From contig JAIVEN010000016.1 in NCBI GenBank assembly GCA_026686845.1, positions 7,581,501-7,645,500 of the forward strand: a stretch of 64,000 bases of DNA, written 5' to 3'. This document shows, one piece after another, positions 48,582 through 59,976 of this stretch (its first letter is position 1; every line of letters starts with the position of its first letter). The notes below the pieces were generated by a model. That model was not told the origin of the DNA, did not search any database, and was given only the letters and a program-made list of their open reading frames with translations. This DNA is from Adenanthera pavonina. Taxonomy: Eukaryota; Streptophyta; Magnoliopsida; Fabales; Fabaceae. A program made the position numbers and the translations under genes.

Positions 48582-50510
48582 TCACTTCCTGCGTTGATGG
48601 TTGGACAAGGATTTTGAAGAACCTTGGAAAAGGTCCAAAATCAATCTTTCCAGATCTTCCACTGTATACTTGATCCACTTCTCATCAATGCTGGATGAAT
48701 TTTTACCAATAAAAGTCCAGTAAGCATGAACCAGTTTCTGAGAAATTGAAATCTGTAGATCTTCCCTTAGTTGACGATCTGGGATATACCACCCTGTCTG
48801 GGTTCTATACACTTCCTCAAAGGCAGTAGTGAAACCAGTGCACCTTTTCTTTGAGGTTATCTTTAAACTTAAAGCATAATGTTGCCCACTATCCTCCTTA
48901 AGCATAGAAAGGACTGAACTCCAAACGGTCCTCTCATAGCTTCTAGCTTCTTGCTGAAACTTCCCAGTGTGTTGGCGAAGCCATTCATCTCCAAAGAAAT
49001 GGTTTAGTTCAGAGTTCTTAACCTTTTGGACCATGTAATGAAGGTTATTCATCATGAAAATATGTTGTAAAGACACGTCTTTGTATAATTTGGACTTGTT
49101 GCTCAAGTTGGATTCCAATGTGGTTGTCATTGACCTGAAGTGGCAAGCCATTGGGCAAGTTGTAAGGGCTGAAGTGCCATCATGTTCAGTATCTGGTGGA
49201 GCTACTGAACTTACATCTGCAAGAAGCAGGCCAAGAGTATCACGATATTCAGTAATTGCCTTGATGTAATTCATGACATACTTGGTGAGGTGGTGAATTG
49301 CCCCTCCAGGGAACTTTGTTGTTGATATATTAGTTGCAATGGCACTTTCAAATGCCAGAAATGTTGACCTTACAGTGTGACCAAAGCTCCTTACAAGCCT
49401 GTGAAACTCATTCCTAAGGAAACAACCAGCTTCTTCAAAAAACAAGATATCTACATCCACAGCGAGATTCTCCAGAACCTCGTACATGTCAAGTAAGCGG
49501 AACAATCTCTCAGGTGTATGGGTTCCCATTGCAATAGCCTCACCAAAATTCAAAAGGGGCAGCATAAAACCCCTCGATATTTCACAAAAGCAAGACTGAT
49601 AAACAGATCCAAATTGTCCCAGAATCTGCTTACACAAATGTTTTTCACTAGCAAGATATACCTTGACAATGATCCTCATAACCCGAATCCATTTCTTAAT
49701 CTCAGAGTTCAAGCAACTCCAATCCATTCCCAGCACATTCTCAATGCTCAATTTTTCCATCCCAAGAATAACAAAGTACTCATCCAAGGCATGCCTCCTG
49801 GAAGTAATGAAAGCCTGGCAGAATTCCTGATGGTATTTTGAAGCAAACATTACATCTGCAATACCTTTGAGATCCGGAACTACATCTGAGCGCACCAAAT
49901 CTATGGTGGAAGCCTCATGTTGGCTACAACCACCATTACTCAGTGATGCTTCCTCAATCGGTTCATCCTCAGCTGAACAAAAAGATTCATCAAACACCAT
50001 ATCAACCCTATTAGAATGGAAAGACATGAATTCAGGCTCAAAAAATTGCTTGTGCTGAACAAGAATGTGGACTAACTCCTCCTCAAGCCTTGACATAGCA
50101 ATCTGCAGAACACCATCAGCTCGCTGAACAAGTTCCTTTTGCTTCCCATTTTCATTCACAGACAGGCTTTGTAAACTTTGATTTAGAGATTGGATTTCAC
50201 CAACGGCGTTCAAATACTCAGAAGATTCCCCAGGGCCAGAATCCCATATCATCAAATTATTTCCCTCCCAAGTCATTATCTTGTCTTCAGCACATTTAAG
50301 GCGCCTCTCTAATTCTTTGATACCCTTTCCGTTTCTTTCAGCAAGTCTGATGGACATTGAAGACAAGTGGGTCTCAAGTTCCAAGAGAGATTTTCTTAAA
50401 CCATCATTGACGTTCTTACTTGCTGCTAATGCCTTTAAAATGTGCTGAGCCGCAGCTACCACATGTTGCTCTCCTTCATAGGTTGAGATACTAGATTGAT
50501 GTTCCTCCAT
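48582..50510 (-). CDS. Exocyst subunit EXO70, E-type (EXO70E2-like)
   Basis: A single uninterrupted coding exon of 642 residues starting MEEHQSSISTYEGEQHVVAA. The N-terminal part has the helical segments of EXO70 (AAQHILKALAASKNV, residues 20-34). Conserved blocks follow: VFDESFCSAEDE at about 172-183, GIADVMFASKYHQEFCQAFI at 216-235 and KVYLASEKHLCKQILGQF around 283-300. The C-terminal rod holds GGAIHHLTKYVMNYIK, HIFMMNNLHYMVQKVKNSEL and a closing YTVEDLERLILDLF. EXO70 tethers secretory vesicles by binding plasma membrane phosphoinositides as part of the octameric exocyst. Arabidopsis EXO70E2 marks the double-membrane EXPO compartment. The E-type call comes from similarity of the DESF and YLASEK blocks and from the neighbourhood; the family itself is certain. 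The start ATG is the first in frame. Confidence 0.93.
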   Translation of the reverse strand: MEEHQSSISTYEGEQHVVAAAQHILKALAASKNVNDGLRKSLLELETHLSSMSIRLAERNGKGIKELERRLKCAEDKIMTWEGNNLMIWDSGPGESSEYLNAVGEIQSLNQSLQSLSVNENGKQKELVQRADGVLQIAMSRLEEELVHILVQHKQFFEPEFMSFHSNRVDMVFDESFCSAEDEPIEEASLSNGGCSQHEASTIDLVRSDVVPDLKGIADVMFASKYHQEFCQAFITSRRHALDEYFVILGMEKLSIENVLGMDWSCLNSEIKKWIRVMRIIVKVYLASEKHLCKQILGQFGSVYQSCFCEISRGFMLPLLNFGEAIAMGTHTPERLFRLLDMYEVLENLAVDVDILFFEEAGCFLRNEFHRLVRSFGHTVRSTFLAFESAIATNISTTKFPGGAIHHLTKYVMNYIKAITEYRDTLGLLLADVSSVAPPDTEHDGTSALTTCPMACHFRSMTTTLESNLSNKSKLYKDVSLQHIFMMNNLHYMVQKVKNSELNHFFGDEWLRQHTGKFQQEARSYERTVWSSVLSMLKEDSGQHYALSLKITSKKRCTGFTTAFEEVYRTQTGWYIPDRQLREDLQISISQKLVHAYWTFIGKNSSSIDEKWIKYTVEDLERLILDLFQGSSKSLSNHQRRK

Positions 50511-52217
50511 TGTGGTAAAGATGACAAAAATAATAATAAACCAGAAGAAATCAAGAACAGAAAGTACCCTCTGTAGCTGAATGGGATCTGAATTCTGAAG
50601 TGCTTCCTAAAAAATCTAAAACCAATGGATACAAAGAAAGCATTAGGGGGTCCAACACAGAACTGAAAATGATATAGAATCCTTCACACGAGGAGATTGG
50701 AAAGTTAGAACAAACGAAAGTTTACTTCTTCGCCCCTCTAGGGATTTGAAGTGTAAAGCTTCCTGATCCAAGGATAAGGAAAATGAACTTAAAGCAGAAT
50801 AATTTTAGAATTCTCTTACAACTTTTCTCCTCCTTAACCTTTTGACCCTCATTCCCATTATCATCTAATAACCAGAAAATAATAACAATCAGACCCAGTT
50901 CCCGGGAAATTATAACATCAGAACTCAAAAACCCACAATCAAAGTTGCAGCAAAGAACAATAACTCATCGCTAATTGACCCTCACACCAACTCCCTGTGA
51001 AGCTAGGACCTAGGCAATTTATGACACTGGGAAGCAGACAGAATTCTTAAATTTGGAAAGGGAAGAAAATTAACGACGAAACGGGAAGAGTACGGTAAAC
51101 AGACCAAACATAAAAATGAGACAGTGATACAAGTTATCCTGACGCAGAAGCTGGATTTTGCTTAGAGAAACTGAGAAAGTACGGGATAATTTTGTGGGGA
51201 AAGGATGATTAGAGAGAAAATGGGATCATGCGGTTAAGAATATGGAAGAGAAAATTGAAGCTTCTGAGATAAAATTGTGCAGGCGGAGCTTTTCTCCTCA
51301 AAAGGAGTTTCATTGCATCTGTAATTATGCTTTGACTTTTGACTCGTAGTAGCATTTGACGACCCAATAAACAATAACTGTTGAATCTGACGTGAAATTG
51401 AGCAGCAGTCGTAGCTACGATAAAATGATGTCTATACTGTTGAACCTAGAATTTGTTAATAGTGTATTTTTTTAATAAATTTATATCTTATAATATAATA
51501 TATTTTATAAATTATGTAGGGTAATTTTTTCTCTTTCTAATATTATTTCTAATTAATAAATTTAAATATTTATTTATTATTAAAATATTTTATTTCCAAT
51601 GCATTAATAAGGATAATTTAAGAAAAAAATGTAAAATTTTATTAGTTATTAATTATTATCTTGATTGATTTATGTATGATAGTTAAAAGTGAATTATAAA
51701 CCAGAATAGAAAAAGTATAAGGGGGTTGTAAATGACTGTAATTGACATTGCTAGCAAACTATTGCTAGGCTACTCCCACAAATTAATTTACTTTTTTTTC
51801 AGAATTTTTATAATATTTATTGTTTTATATTACTGATTAAGTATTAATTATATTTTTATTATTTTATTCTTATTAATACCTTTAATTCTCTTTTAGCATA
51901 GGTTAAATAAATTTAAATTAACAGTATTTTAGTAAAATATTATTAAATTTTAAAATAATTTAAGTCATTTAATATGTTTCTTGATCTATGTAAAAAAAAT
52001 CCTAAAATTATATTTTATATAAATTGGACTACCTTTTAAAAAATATGATAATTGAGATGGATGTTAGGAATTAATGAATTGAATTAAATGTAATATATTA
52101 GAAACAATGTGGTGATTTTTAAAAATTTTAATATTTTCAATTAATTATAACTAATTTTTTTAAAATGTGTAAAGAGGTTATAAATAATTTATATTAAATA
52201 ACAAATAAAGTAATTCT
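50511..52217. other. EXO70 upstream region and AT-rich intergenic DNA
   Basis: From 50511 to about 51330 the base composition is that of a leader and promoter, and a 5'UTR intron is possible. From about 51400 the sequence is very AT-rich with no coding or repeat structure that I can support. Confidence 0.45.
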
Positions 52218-52219
52218 TA

Positions 52220-52507
52220 CCTCCTTCATTCCATAATATAAGTTATGTTTTAGAAATTTCACACATATAAATTAAATAAGTTAAAAATTGATTAACTTAT
52301 TAAATTTGTCAAAAAAAATTATAGTTATCCCCATTATTTCCTTATTGAATATATTAAATTCTAATTATTTTTTCTCTCACTTCCAAATTGAAGCCAAATG
52401 CATAATAGGAAAAAAATTAATACATCGTATAATATCTAAACATAACTTATATTTTGGATAAAAATAAATTTTTGAAACATGACACTTATATTATGAACAA
52501 AAAGGAG
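52220..52507. mobile_element. Stowaway-like MITE, 288 bp
   Basis: Left end CCTCCTTCATTCCATAATAT; the right end read inward is CTCCTTTTTGTTCATAATAT. Both sides are bordered by TA (52218-52219 and 52508-52509), the target duplication of Tc1/mariner elements. The CTCCNT...ATAATATAAG terminus is typical of Stowaway MITEs. Non-coding. Confidence 0.8.
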
Positions 52508-52509
52508 TA

Positions 52510-53819
52510 AATGAAAAAAAATCATTCAATTAATATTGTTGTAACTCTTATGTATAATCAAATTTATTGGAAGGGACACTGTTTAGTATATACTAGTCTT
52601 AATCATATTTTTTTTTGTTCTTAATATAAAATTTTTTTAATTAAATCACATAAATTATGAATGAGAATTAAAATTAATTAGTTATATAATTCTTTTAAAG
52701 GAATATATTTTTTAAAATTATCTTTATTAATTTCCCTCTCCTTTTGCCATCTTATTGAGCAGGAATATTTTTTTATAATATTTTTGGTATGAAAGGTATG
52801 TCAATTCCTTCATCTCAATGAAGGAATGCTTTGTGCTTTATGGGAATCCATATAATTCCAAAAGTGCCCCAATATGCCCTTTGCATTTTTTTGGGCAATG
52901 AATAAGTGTAATGATTTCATTTCATTTTAGTTTCTTTTTATTATGACAGTGGCTGAAAATAATCTATGAGGATGTAAAACTCATAAAATTAATAAAAATT
53001 TTAAAAATTATTTTTGAAGATTTATATTAATAAATTATCACTGATGCTTTTGAATATTTCCAATCTAAAATCATTATTGTATTATAACATTAATTTAAAA
53101 AACATTAATTTTAAATTCATTACTGTTGTTTTTATTCCTTAAATGTTGTTTTCTCCTTTTTTTTTTTGGGTTTGACTTATTTGCATTGCATTCTTCTTCC
53201 TTCTCTAATATATATATATACCAAAATCTATTGCACATATACTTTAAAAAAGAAAATATATTCATATATAATATATATTAAATATGATACCCATATCATA
53301 TTTCATAATATGTACAATAAATATATCATTATTTTTCTTTTTTACAAAATTTCAAAATGACTCAAATCTTATAAAGAAAACTCAATTTTTTGTTTATCAT
53401 TTTAGATATATTCATATTACATTATTACTCTTAAAATACTTTTTTAAACTCAAACTTTTTTATAGTTTTTATCTCTAATATATTAATTTATTAAATATAT
53501 ATAAATTATATATATATCTCGTACCCATATCATAAAATTTTTAGATTTATTATATTTGAATTTGATATATCATATTATATCATACCCCGACCCGATACCC
53601 ACGTCCGTATCTATACATTATCCATGCCAAATATCATTATACATGATCGATGCCAAATATCATTTGGAGAAGCATTCCTTTTATTTTCCTACATGTACCA
53701 AACATAATTTTTCTGTATCTATTTTCATCCCAGTCTGTTATCCATTTTGTTTACATTTCATTCCGTTGAGAATCTGTCCAACATATAATATAGTAATTTA
53801 ACCAATTATAGAATATGTA
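52510..53819. other. AT-rich intergenic DNA
   Basis: No supported gene. There are T-runs and AT microsatellites around 53210 and 53500. A GC-richer patch at 53580-53610 (CCCCGACCCGATACCCACG) looks like a piece of a degenerate repeat of the same GACCCG-type as the element at 16039. Confidence 0.4.
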
Positions 53820-53828
53820 ATTATAAAA

Positions 53829-53988
53829 GGGAGAATTAATTATAAGGATCACCTAAAAAACTTATTACGGAAAATTGATCATTTCCTACCCATTTTACCT
53901 TTATTCCCTACCAATTTTACAACATTTTCTACAAGAAATCCCTCATCCTAAATAAATCTCTTGCATGATCCTTATAATTAATTCTCTC
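53829..53988. mobile_element. Mutator-like MITE, 160 bp, with perfect 9-bp duplication
   Basis: The ends are near-perfect inverted repeats of about 23 bp: GGGAGAATTAATTATAAGGA on the left, and GAGAGAATTAATTATAAGGA when the right end is read inward. A perfect 9-bp direct repeat ATTATAAAA lies at 53820-53828 and 53989-53997. A 9-bp duplication is the usual sign of Mutator-type insertion. The interior is non-coding. Confidence 0.85.
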
Positions 53989-53997
53989 ATTATAAAA

Positions 53998-55604
53998 TGT
54001 GCTATTGTATATGAGACAATTTTGTTTATTGATTTAAGTATTTAACAAAATTTTATCACTTAATCAATCCAATGCGTAAAATTTTATCGTTAAAGCCTGA
54101 AATATATCAAAAATGATTTTTTTAAATAATTGACACTTATCAAAAAGGCGAGAAATAAGAAAATGAAGTGAACGAGTCCACGCTGTGGTTGTTTTCAAAA
54201 GAGAGGAAAAAAGTGTCACGTTTCACTCAATTAATGATAAAGTTTCTTTTTGATAAAAAAAATGATAAAGTTTCTTTGACCCAAAAAAATTGATAAAGTT
54301 TCAGTACTGATTGGGTAGATGATGGAAATTGGAATAACGGAATCGCGTGTATGAGCCTTATTGGCTTGTTTGGTTACTGAGAAATTTCCAATTTTCAAAA
54401 GTCATGCAAAATCTTTGACTTGAACACCAAGACGGATTTTTTTTTTTACCCGGAAAAGGGGAAGCTTGCACAGCAAGACAATCGAAAATGTTTACTTTGA
54501 ATTCGATTTTAATCGTTAGATTATCGGCGGATTTGCGAGCATATTTATCTAATTATTTAACATGTGTGTGTCTGTATAAATAACATTATTTTGACCATTT
54601 GTTTAATTAATTTAAACATCTTAACTGTATCTATTTTTTTTATTTTACTAAGATCAGTTAAATGGAAGCTCCATTCCCCCGAATAATATTGAGAATTTGA
54701 ACCTTACAAATTATAACATTGGGAGAGCTGCTCTAATTGGGTTAATAATTCTTGAATTTGTACCAATAACACCACATGACAAATAATTATATAAAAATAT
54801 TTTTTATTTTAGATTGAAAAATAAATTTAAACGGCTCAAAGGCCTGATGAGAAAATACGAATCTAAATTTGACGTTAAAAATGTAAATTTCAATTTATTC
54901 TAAAAATAAATACAAACAGTTCTTTTACCTTATTGAACACAAACATATTACATTTCAGACTACATTTCAAAGTACCAGCATAATTATATTTGTTGAAAAA
55001 CAATGTCAATAGAGACAAAACAGTAAACTAATTGTTTATATGGATCACATCTTTACAGGGATCAAATATCCACAACATCTTTATTTATTAGTATCTCAAT
55101 TTTATATTATAAGATATTTTAAAAAATTACATAAATTAAGGAAAATAATTAAAATTAATTAGAAATTTTAATTTTGTGAAAAATATTTACTGTATTTTTT
55201 AAATATTTTTATTAGTTTTATCAATTTTTTTAAAGAAAGTTGGATTAATCGTAAAATCAATTTATGAAGATTATTGTTGAAAAAAATTGTATATGGCCAT
55301 TGCCAAACTCTGTAATTATGTGATTACGCCCCCACTCAACTGTGAGATATATTTTGAGTTCCGTGCCCTGCAAATGTACACGTCTATTACCCCAATTTTT
55401 AGTCATAATTAGTCCATTATAGTTTTCAATTTATTGTAATTGATCAAAAGACCAAAAGTATAAATTGCTATCAAAATATACTTCATGAACAGGAAATTTG
55501 CTGACTTTTACTTTTAAATATATATATATATATATATATATATCGTTTGATAAGTTCAGGTTTGCTGCTGTATACTTTTATTGATTTTGATTTTGCTGCA
55601 ACAA
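53998..55604. other. AT-rich intergenic DNA
   Basis: No supported gene. A GATAAAGTTTCTTT-type motif occurs three times between 54228 and 54302, and an AT microsatellite lies at 55520-55543. Confidence 0.4.
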
Positions 55605-58443
55605 ACTTGTAATAGTCAATCCTAAACCCGAGTAAAGGAGGAGGATTGTCTTATATCTTTGATAGTTAATATAAAAATTTATCGAATCTTTATAGTATGA
55701 ATTAGAGACGTATTTGTGCTAAGATTGTGTCGTTGCCTAGAAGTAACACGTTGTATAACTCGAATACAGTGTCAAATAGGTTAAAGTCGTTACATCAGTG
55801 CTCAAGTATAGTGTTAAATGAGTAAAGATTCTCACATCATTCTGGACGAATGTGGGTAAAGAAGTTAGCTCATGAGAGCAAGATTCGATTTGGTTCTTAG
55901 ACTATTGGTACTTTAACAGGTAAATCTATGAAGATGGTAAATGCTATGATTTGAAGGAGAATTAACATCTTATGTTTTCAAGAAACTAAATGGATGAGAG
56001 AAAAAGTTAAAGAATTAAACACTACTAGTTTTAAACTTTAGTATATAAAGAAGGTTAGGGTAATAAATAAAGTTCATATTATTGTGGATAAATATTGAAA
56101 AAAAAATTGCGGTAGAAGTCAAAAGGATTGAAGATATGATTTTATATTTAAAATTGACTATTATTAAGGAAAAGTTTTAGGAAGATTTGGAATGCTTGGT
56201 TCAAGATATCCCACAAAAGGAAAAGATCTGCATTGGAGGGATCTTAATGGTCATGTAGGGAAAGAGACAAGGTAATATACGGGAGCTAATGATGATTATG
56301 GTTTTGGAGAAGTAAACGAAAATGGACATTCTATTATTGATTTTTTAATAGCTTACAACCTCACAATTGTAAACACTTGTTTCAAGAAATGGAGTGAACA
56401 TTTAATCATATGTAAGAATGGAATCCAAAGGCTGCAAATTGACTTATTTTTAGTAAGGAACTCAAACAGAAGAGCTTGTAAAGATTGTAAAGTAATCTTA
56501 ATCTCACAACATAAGGTCTTGGTTCTTGATGTGTTGGTTAAGAATCGTAAATTGAAAAGTCGAAAAGTTTTAAATCCTATGATTAAGTGGTGGCAACTAA
56601 AATGTGAGAAACAATTAACTTTTACGAGAAAAGTTATAGAGGAAGATAATTGGGACTCGCAAGGAAGTGCTAATATCATGTGAGATGAGATGGCTAAAAG
56701 GATCAGGGATGCTGCTAAAGCAGTTTTCAGGGAATTCAAAGGTTTTGGGCCTAGAGATAAAGAATTTTGGTGGTGAAATAAAAGTGTGCAGGAAAAGGTC
56801 AAGTATAAGAAAGTGTGTTTCAAAACCTTGTATTTGTATAATAATGATAAAAATTAGAAATATTATCAGTTTGCTAAAATTTTTGGTTAAAGATAATGAT
56901 ATCAAGAAAAATATGGGAGAGCTACTTTTATAAGTTTTTCAATGATGAATTGCGTATGACTATTGATATCAAAAGATTAACAACTCATGAAGATGATTTC
57001 AATTTGAACTTCTATCTCAGGATTCAAATTGGAAAGGTAAAAGAAGCTCTTAAGAGAATGTATAATGATAAAGATATTGGTATCAATGGTATTCCTATGA
57101 AAGTTTGGAAGTGCTTAAAAAATAAGGGGTTTTGTGCCTCACTAAGTAATTTAACGAGATTTTAAGGTCTAAGAAAATTTTAGAGGAATGGAAAAAGAGC
57201 ACTCAAGTGCTTATATACAAAAACAAAGAGGATATTTAGAATTGTGCAAATTATCGAGGGATAAAACTCATGAGTTACACCATGAAACTTTGGCAAAGAG
57301 TGATTGAGTATAGGTTCAGAAAAAAAAAGTCTCGTATTTCAAAAAACTAATTTGGATTTATGCTAAGACGATCTACAATATAGACTATTTATTTATTAAG
57401 AGTTTTAATTGAAAGATACCAAAGTAGAGAGAAAAACCTGATGTGATTTTCATTGATTTAGAAAAAGTCTATGATAGAGTATCAAGAGATGTGTTATAGA
57501 AACCAATGGAGAAGAAATGTGTTCGTGGTTCTTATATTCGAGCCCTAAAAAATATGTATAAGGGGGCAACAAGTGTGAGAACCTCTGGAGGTGAAACAAA
57601 AGACTTTCTTATAAGAATAGACTTACATCAAATATCTTCCTTAAGTCCATACATGTTTGATTTGGTTTTGGATGTTTTAACAGAACATATACAGGAGGAA
57701 ATTCCAAAGTGTATCTCTTCGCAGATGATAATAGTTTTAATTGAGGTCTCAAGAGAAGATGTCAACTCTAAACTTGAGTTATGTAAACACATTTTGGAAT
57801 CAAAAGGTTTCCGCTTGACTAGAATTAAGACGGAATATATACATTACAAATTTAATAAAAGGCCAATTGGAAATGATTTAGAGGTAAAAATTGGAGAACA
57901 AACCATTTCAGAGATGTTAAAGTTCAGATATTTGGGGTCAAATTTATAGAATGATAGTGAAATTGATGGAGATGTTATGTATAGGATACAAGTTGGATGG
58001 TTAAAATAAAGAAAAACATAAGGAGTTATTTATGATCGTAAGGTGCCTACTAAGTTTAAAGAAAAATTTTATCGAACAGCTATAAGGCCAACGATGCTAT
58101 ATAATAGTGAATATTGGGTTTTGAAAGGACAGTAAGAGTATAAGATGAGAATAGTAGAGATGAGAATGTTGAGATGGATGTGTGGTCATACAAAATTGGA
58201 TAAGATATAAAATGATCGCATATGAAAGAAAGTCGGAGTAACACTTATCGAGGAGAAAATTGTGAAATATCGTTTAAGATGATTTGAGCATATACAAAGA
58301 AGAGAGCAAGAGGAGCCAGTGAAAAGAGTTGATCAAATGGTTTGAAGTTCTATCAAAAGGCGTAGAGAAAGACCAAAAAGAACACTAAAGGAAGTTATAA
58401 GGAATTATCTTTTGAAAAATGATTTATTTGAGGAAATGATATT

Positions 58444-59884
58444 TGTTCACCACCAGGTTATATCGCAAGCATACGGGCCGAGGTAATAGTAAAGTGATGA
58501 GTGAGTATCGTTTTCACAGGGACTTAGATTAAAAGTGTTCAAACGTTGAATATTGCATTTTCAATTAATTCGAGTAAAGTAATTAAAAGGTTCACTATTT
58601 GACTAACTTCTACTATGAAAGACAAGCGTATAAAATTAGCAACAAGGACAATTAGGGCTTAAAGAATTCAAAGAGACCTAAAATTATTCATCCCCCTTGT
58701 ATTTCATAAATACCCAATTGAACTCATGTTGCAATTACTCTTAATGCAAGATTATGTTTGTCAAGATGTCAATTTAGTTATATGTGTTCTCTCGAATCTC
58801 CACGTAGTTGTTTAGTTTAATTAATTACATAATTTCTTAACAAGTTAATTAAACTCTCAATTTCAATTCAAATCCTAAGTGACTATATGAGGTTAGTGAG
58901 TATATCTCTACCCCACTAACACAATTCTTCACTCAACAAAGCAAGATTCAAGTTCTCACATGACTCAACTCAAGTTCTCTATATAACCTAGCTCTCTCAA
59001 GCATAACTTAAATAAACCAGACAATCTTATTGATAGCCAAACAATAAGAGGTATTAAGAATAGAGCTAAATCAACATAAAAATGACATTAATCACAAATA
59101 TAACGGATAAATGAATATTTAATCCATACAAGGGTTCAAAATAATTCTAGAAATGGAGCACTAGCAACTCATGTTCAACAAAATCATAATAAAATATATC
59201 TCAATCTGCATCATTATTGAACACAGGTAAGAAAAGGAAGAGGGAGATATAAGAAAACCAAAGAGGGAAGCTAAAATCTCTTCAATACTTCAAACCCTAG
59301 CTCCAATCTCCTTGAAGAAGCTAAACCCTAGCACACCCAAGCTCTCAAGGTTGAATTCTGGACGTCATTCGCGTGCCCTAACTCTGTCTACTAAATATTA
59401 CACCAAAAAATCTTCAAATACTTCGTTCAAGTGAAGTTTCACGTTTTGCTGACGAGGGATTTACGCCGCGGCTCCAGGATTCAAGCCGCGGCCTCGTGTC
59501 ATCACCGTTCTGTTTAACTCACTGGTTGTCATGGGGCCGCGGCCTCATATTTCAAATCCGCGGCGTGGGCATCGCAGTCTGGTTTTCACTATCTCCCATG
59601 AGGCCGCGGCGTGGAATTCTCCAGAAGCCTTCTCTCTTCTTTTCCTGGTCTCCCAACTCTAGGGCTGGTTGCCCTACTGCTTTCCCCATGAGATCTGCAA
59701 CAAAAAATGAGGATTTAAAATCTTTCATGGGATTCAAATAAAGTATAATAGGGTAAAAACATACTATTATGCATTATTAGGATTAACTTATACATTTTCC
59801 TATCTCGAGTGTAAAGTATGTACAAATATGAATGCTTAACTCAAGGAAAATGCGCTGAAAAGATGTAATTTTGTATGATTAACA
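58444..59884 (+). repeat. Solo LTR, 1441 bp, gypsy-type, inside LINE copy 2
   Basis: Begins TGTTCACCACCAGG and ends TATGATTAACA, with TG...CA termini. Flanks ATATT (58439-58443) and GTATT (59885-59889) form a 5-bp target duplication with one mismatch. LINE copy 1 gives the uninterrupted site, which confirms both borders. The start contains CGCAAGCATACGGGCCG and GAGTGAGTATCGTTTTCACA, a pattern common in plant Ty3/gypsy LTRs. No internal region remains. Confidence 0.85.
59464..59610. repeat. Five CCGCGG palindromes within the solo LTR
   Basis: CCGCGG occurs at 59466, 59486, 59537, 59558 and 59604, mostly within GCCGCGGC. Two pairs are spaced 20 and 21 bp, and pairs repeat at 71 and 67 bp. This is a GC-rich island in AT-rich surroundings. 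Confidence 0.9.
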
Positions 59885-59976
59885 GTATTTGATAAAGTCC
59901 ATTGACGTCGTATGATCTATGTAGTCAACCTCATATAGTGGGATGAGACTAATGTTATTATCGTTATTGTTGTAAC

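Larger units (their letters stand above)
55605..59976 (+). mobile_element. RTE-type LINE (copy 2), split by a solo LTR
   Basis: Aligns with the copy at 36335 from its start (AAACCCGAGTAAAGGAGGAG) through endonuclease, reverse transcriptase and 3' end. The endonuclease remnant keeps a CFQETKW-type block around 55975. Reverse transcriptase remnants include KVKEALKRMYNDKDIGINGI (about 57036) and MFDLVLDVLTEHIQEEIPKC (57650). The VDD-containing block near 57720 is frameshifted. At 58444 a 1441-bp solo LTR interrupts it; the LINE resumes at 59885 and ends near 59976 in a GTTATT-rich tail. All frames are broken. Confidence 0.85.
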
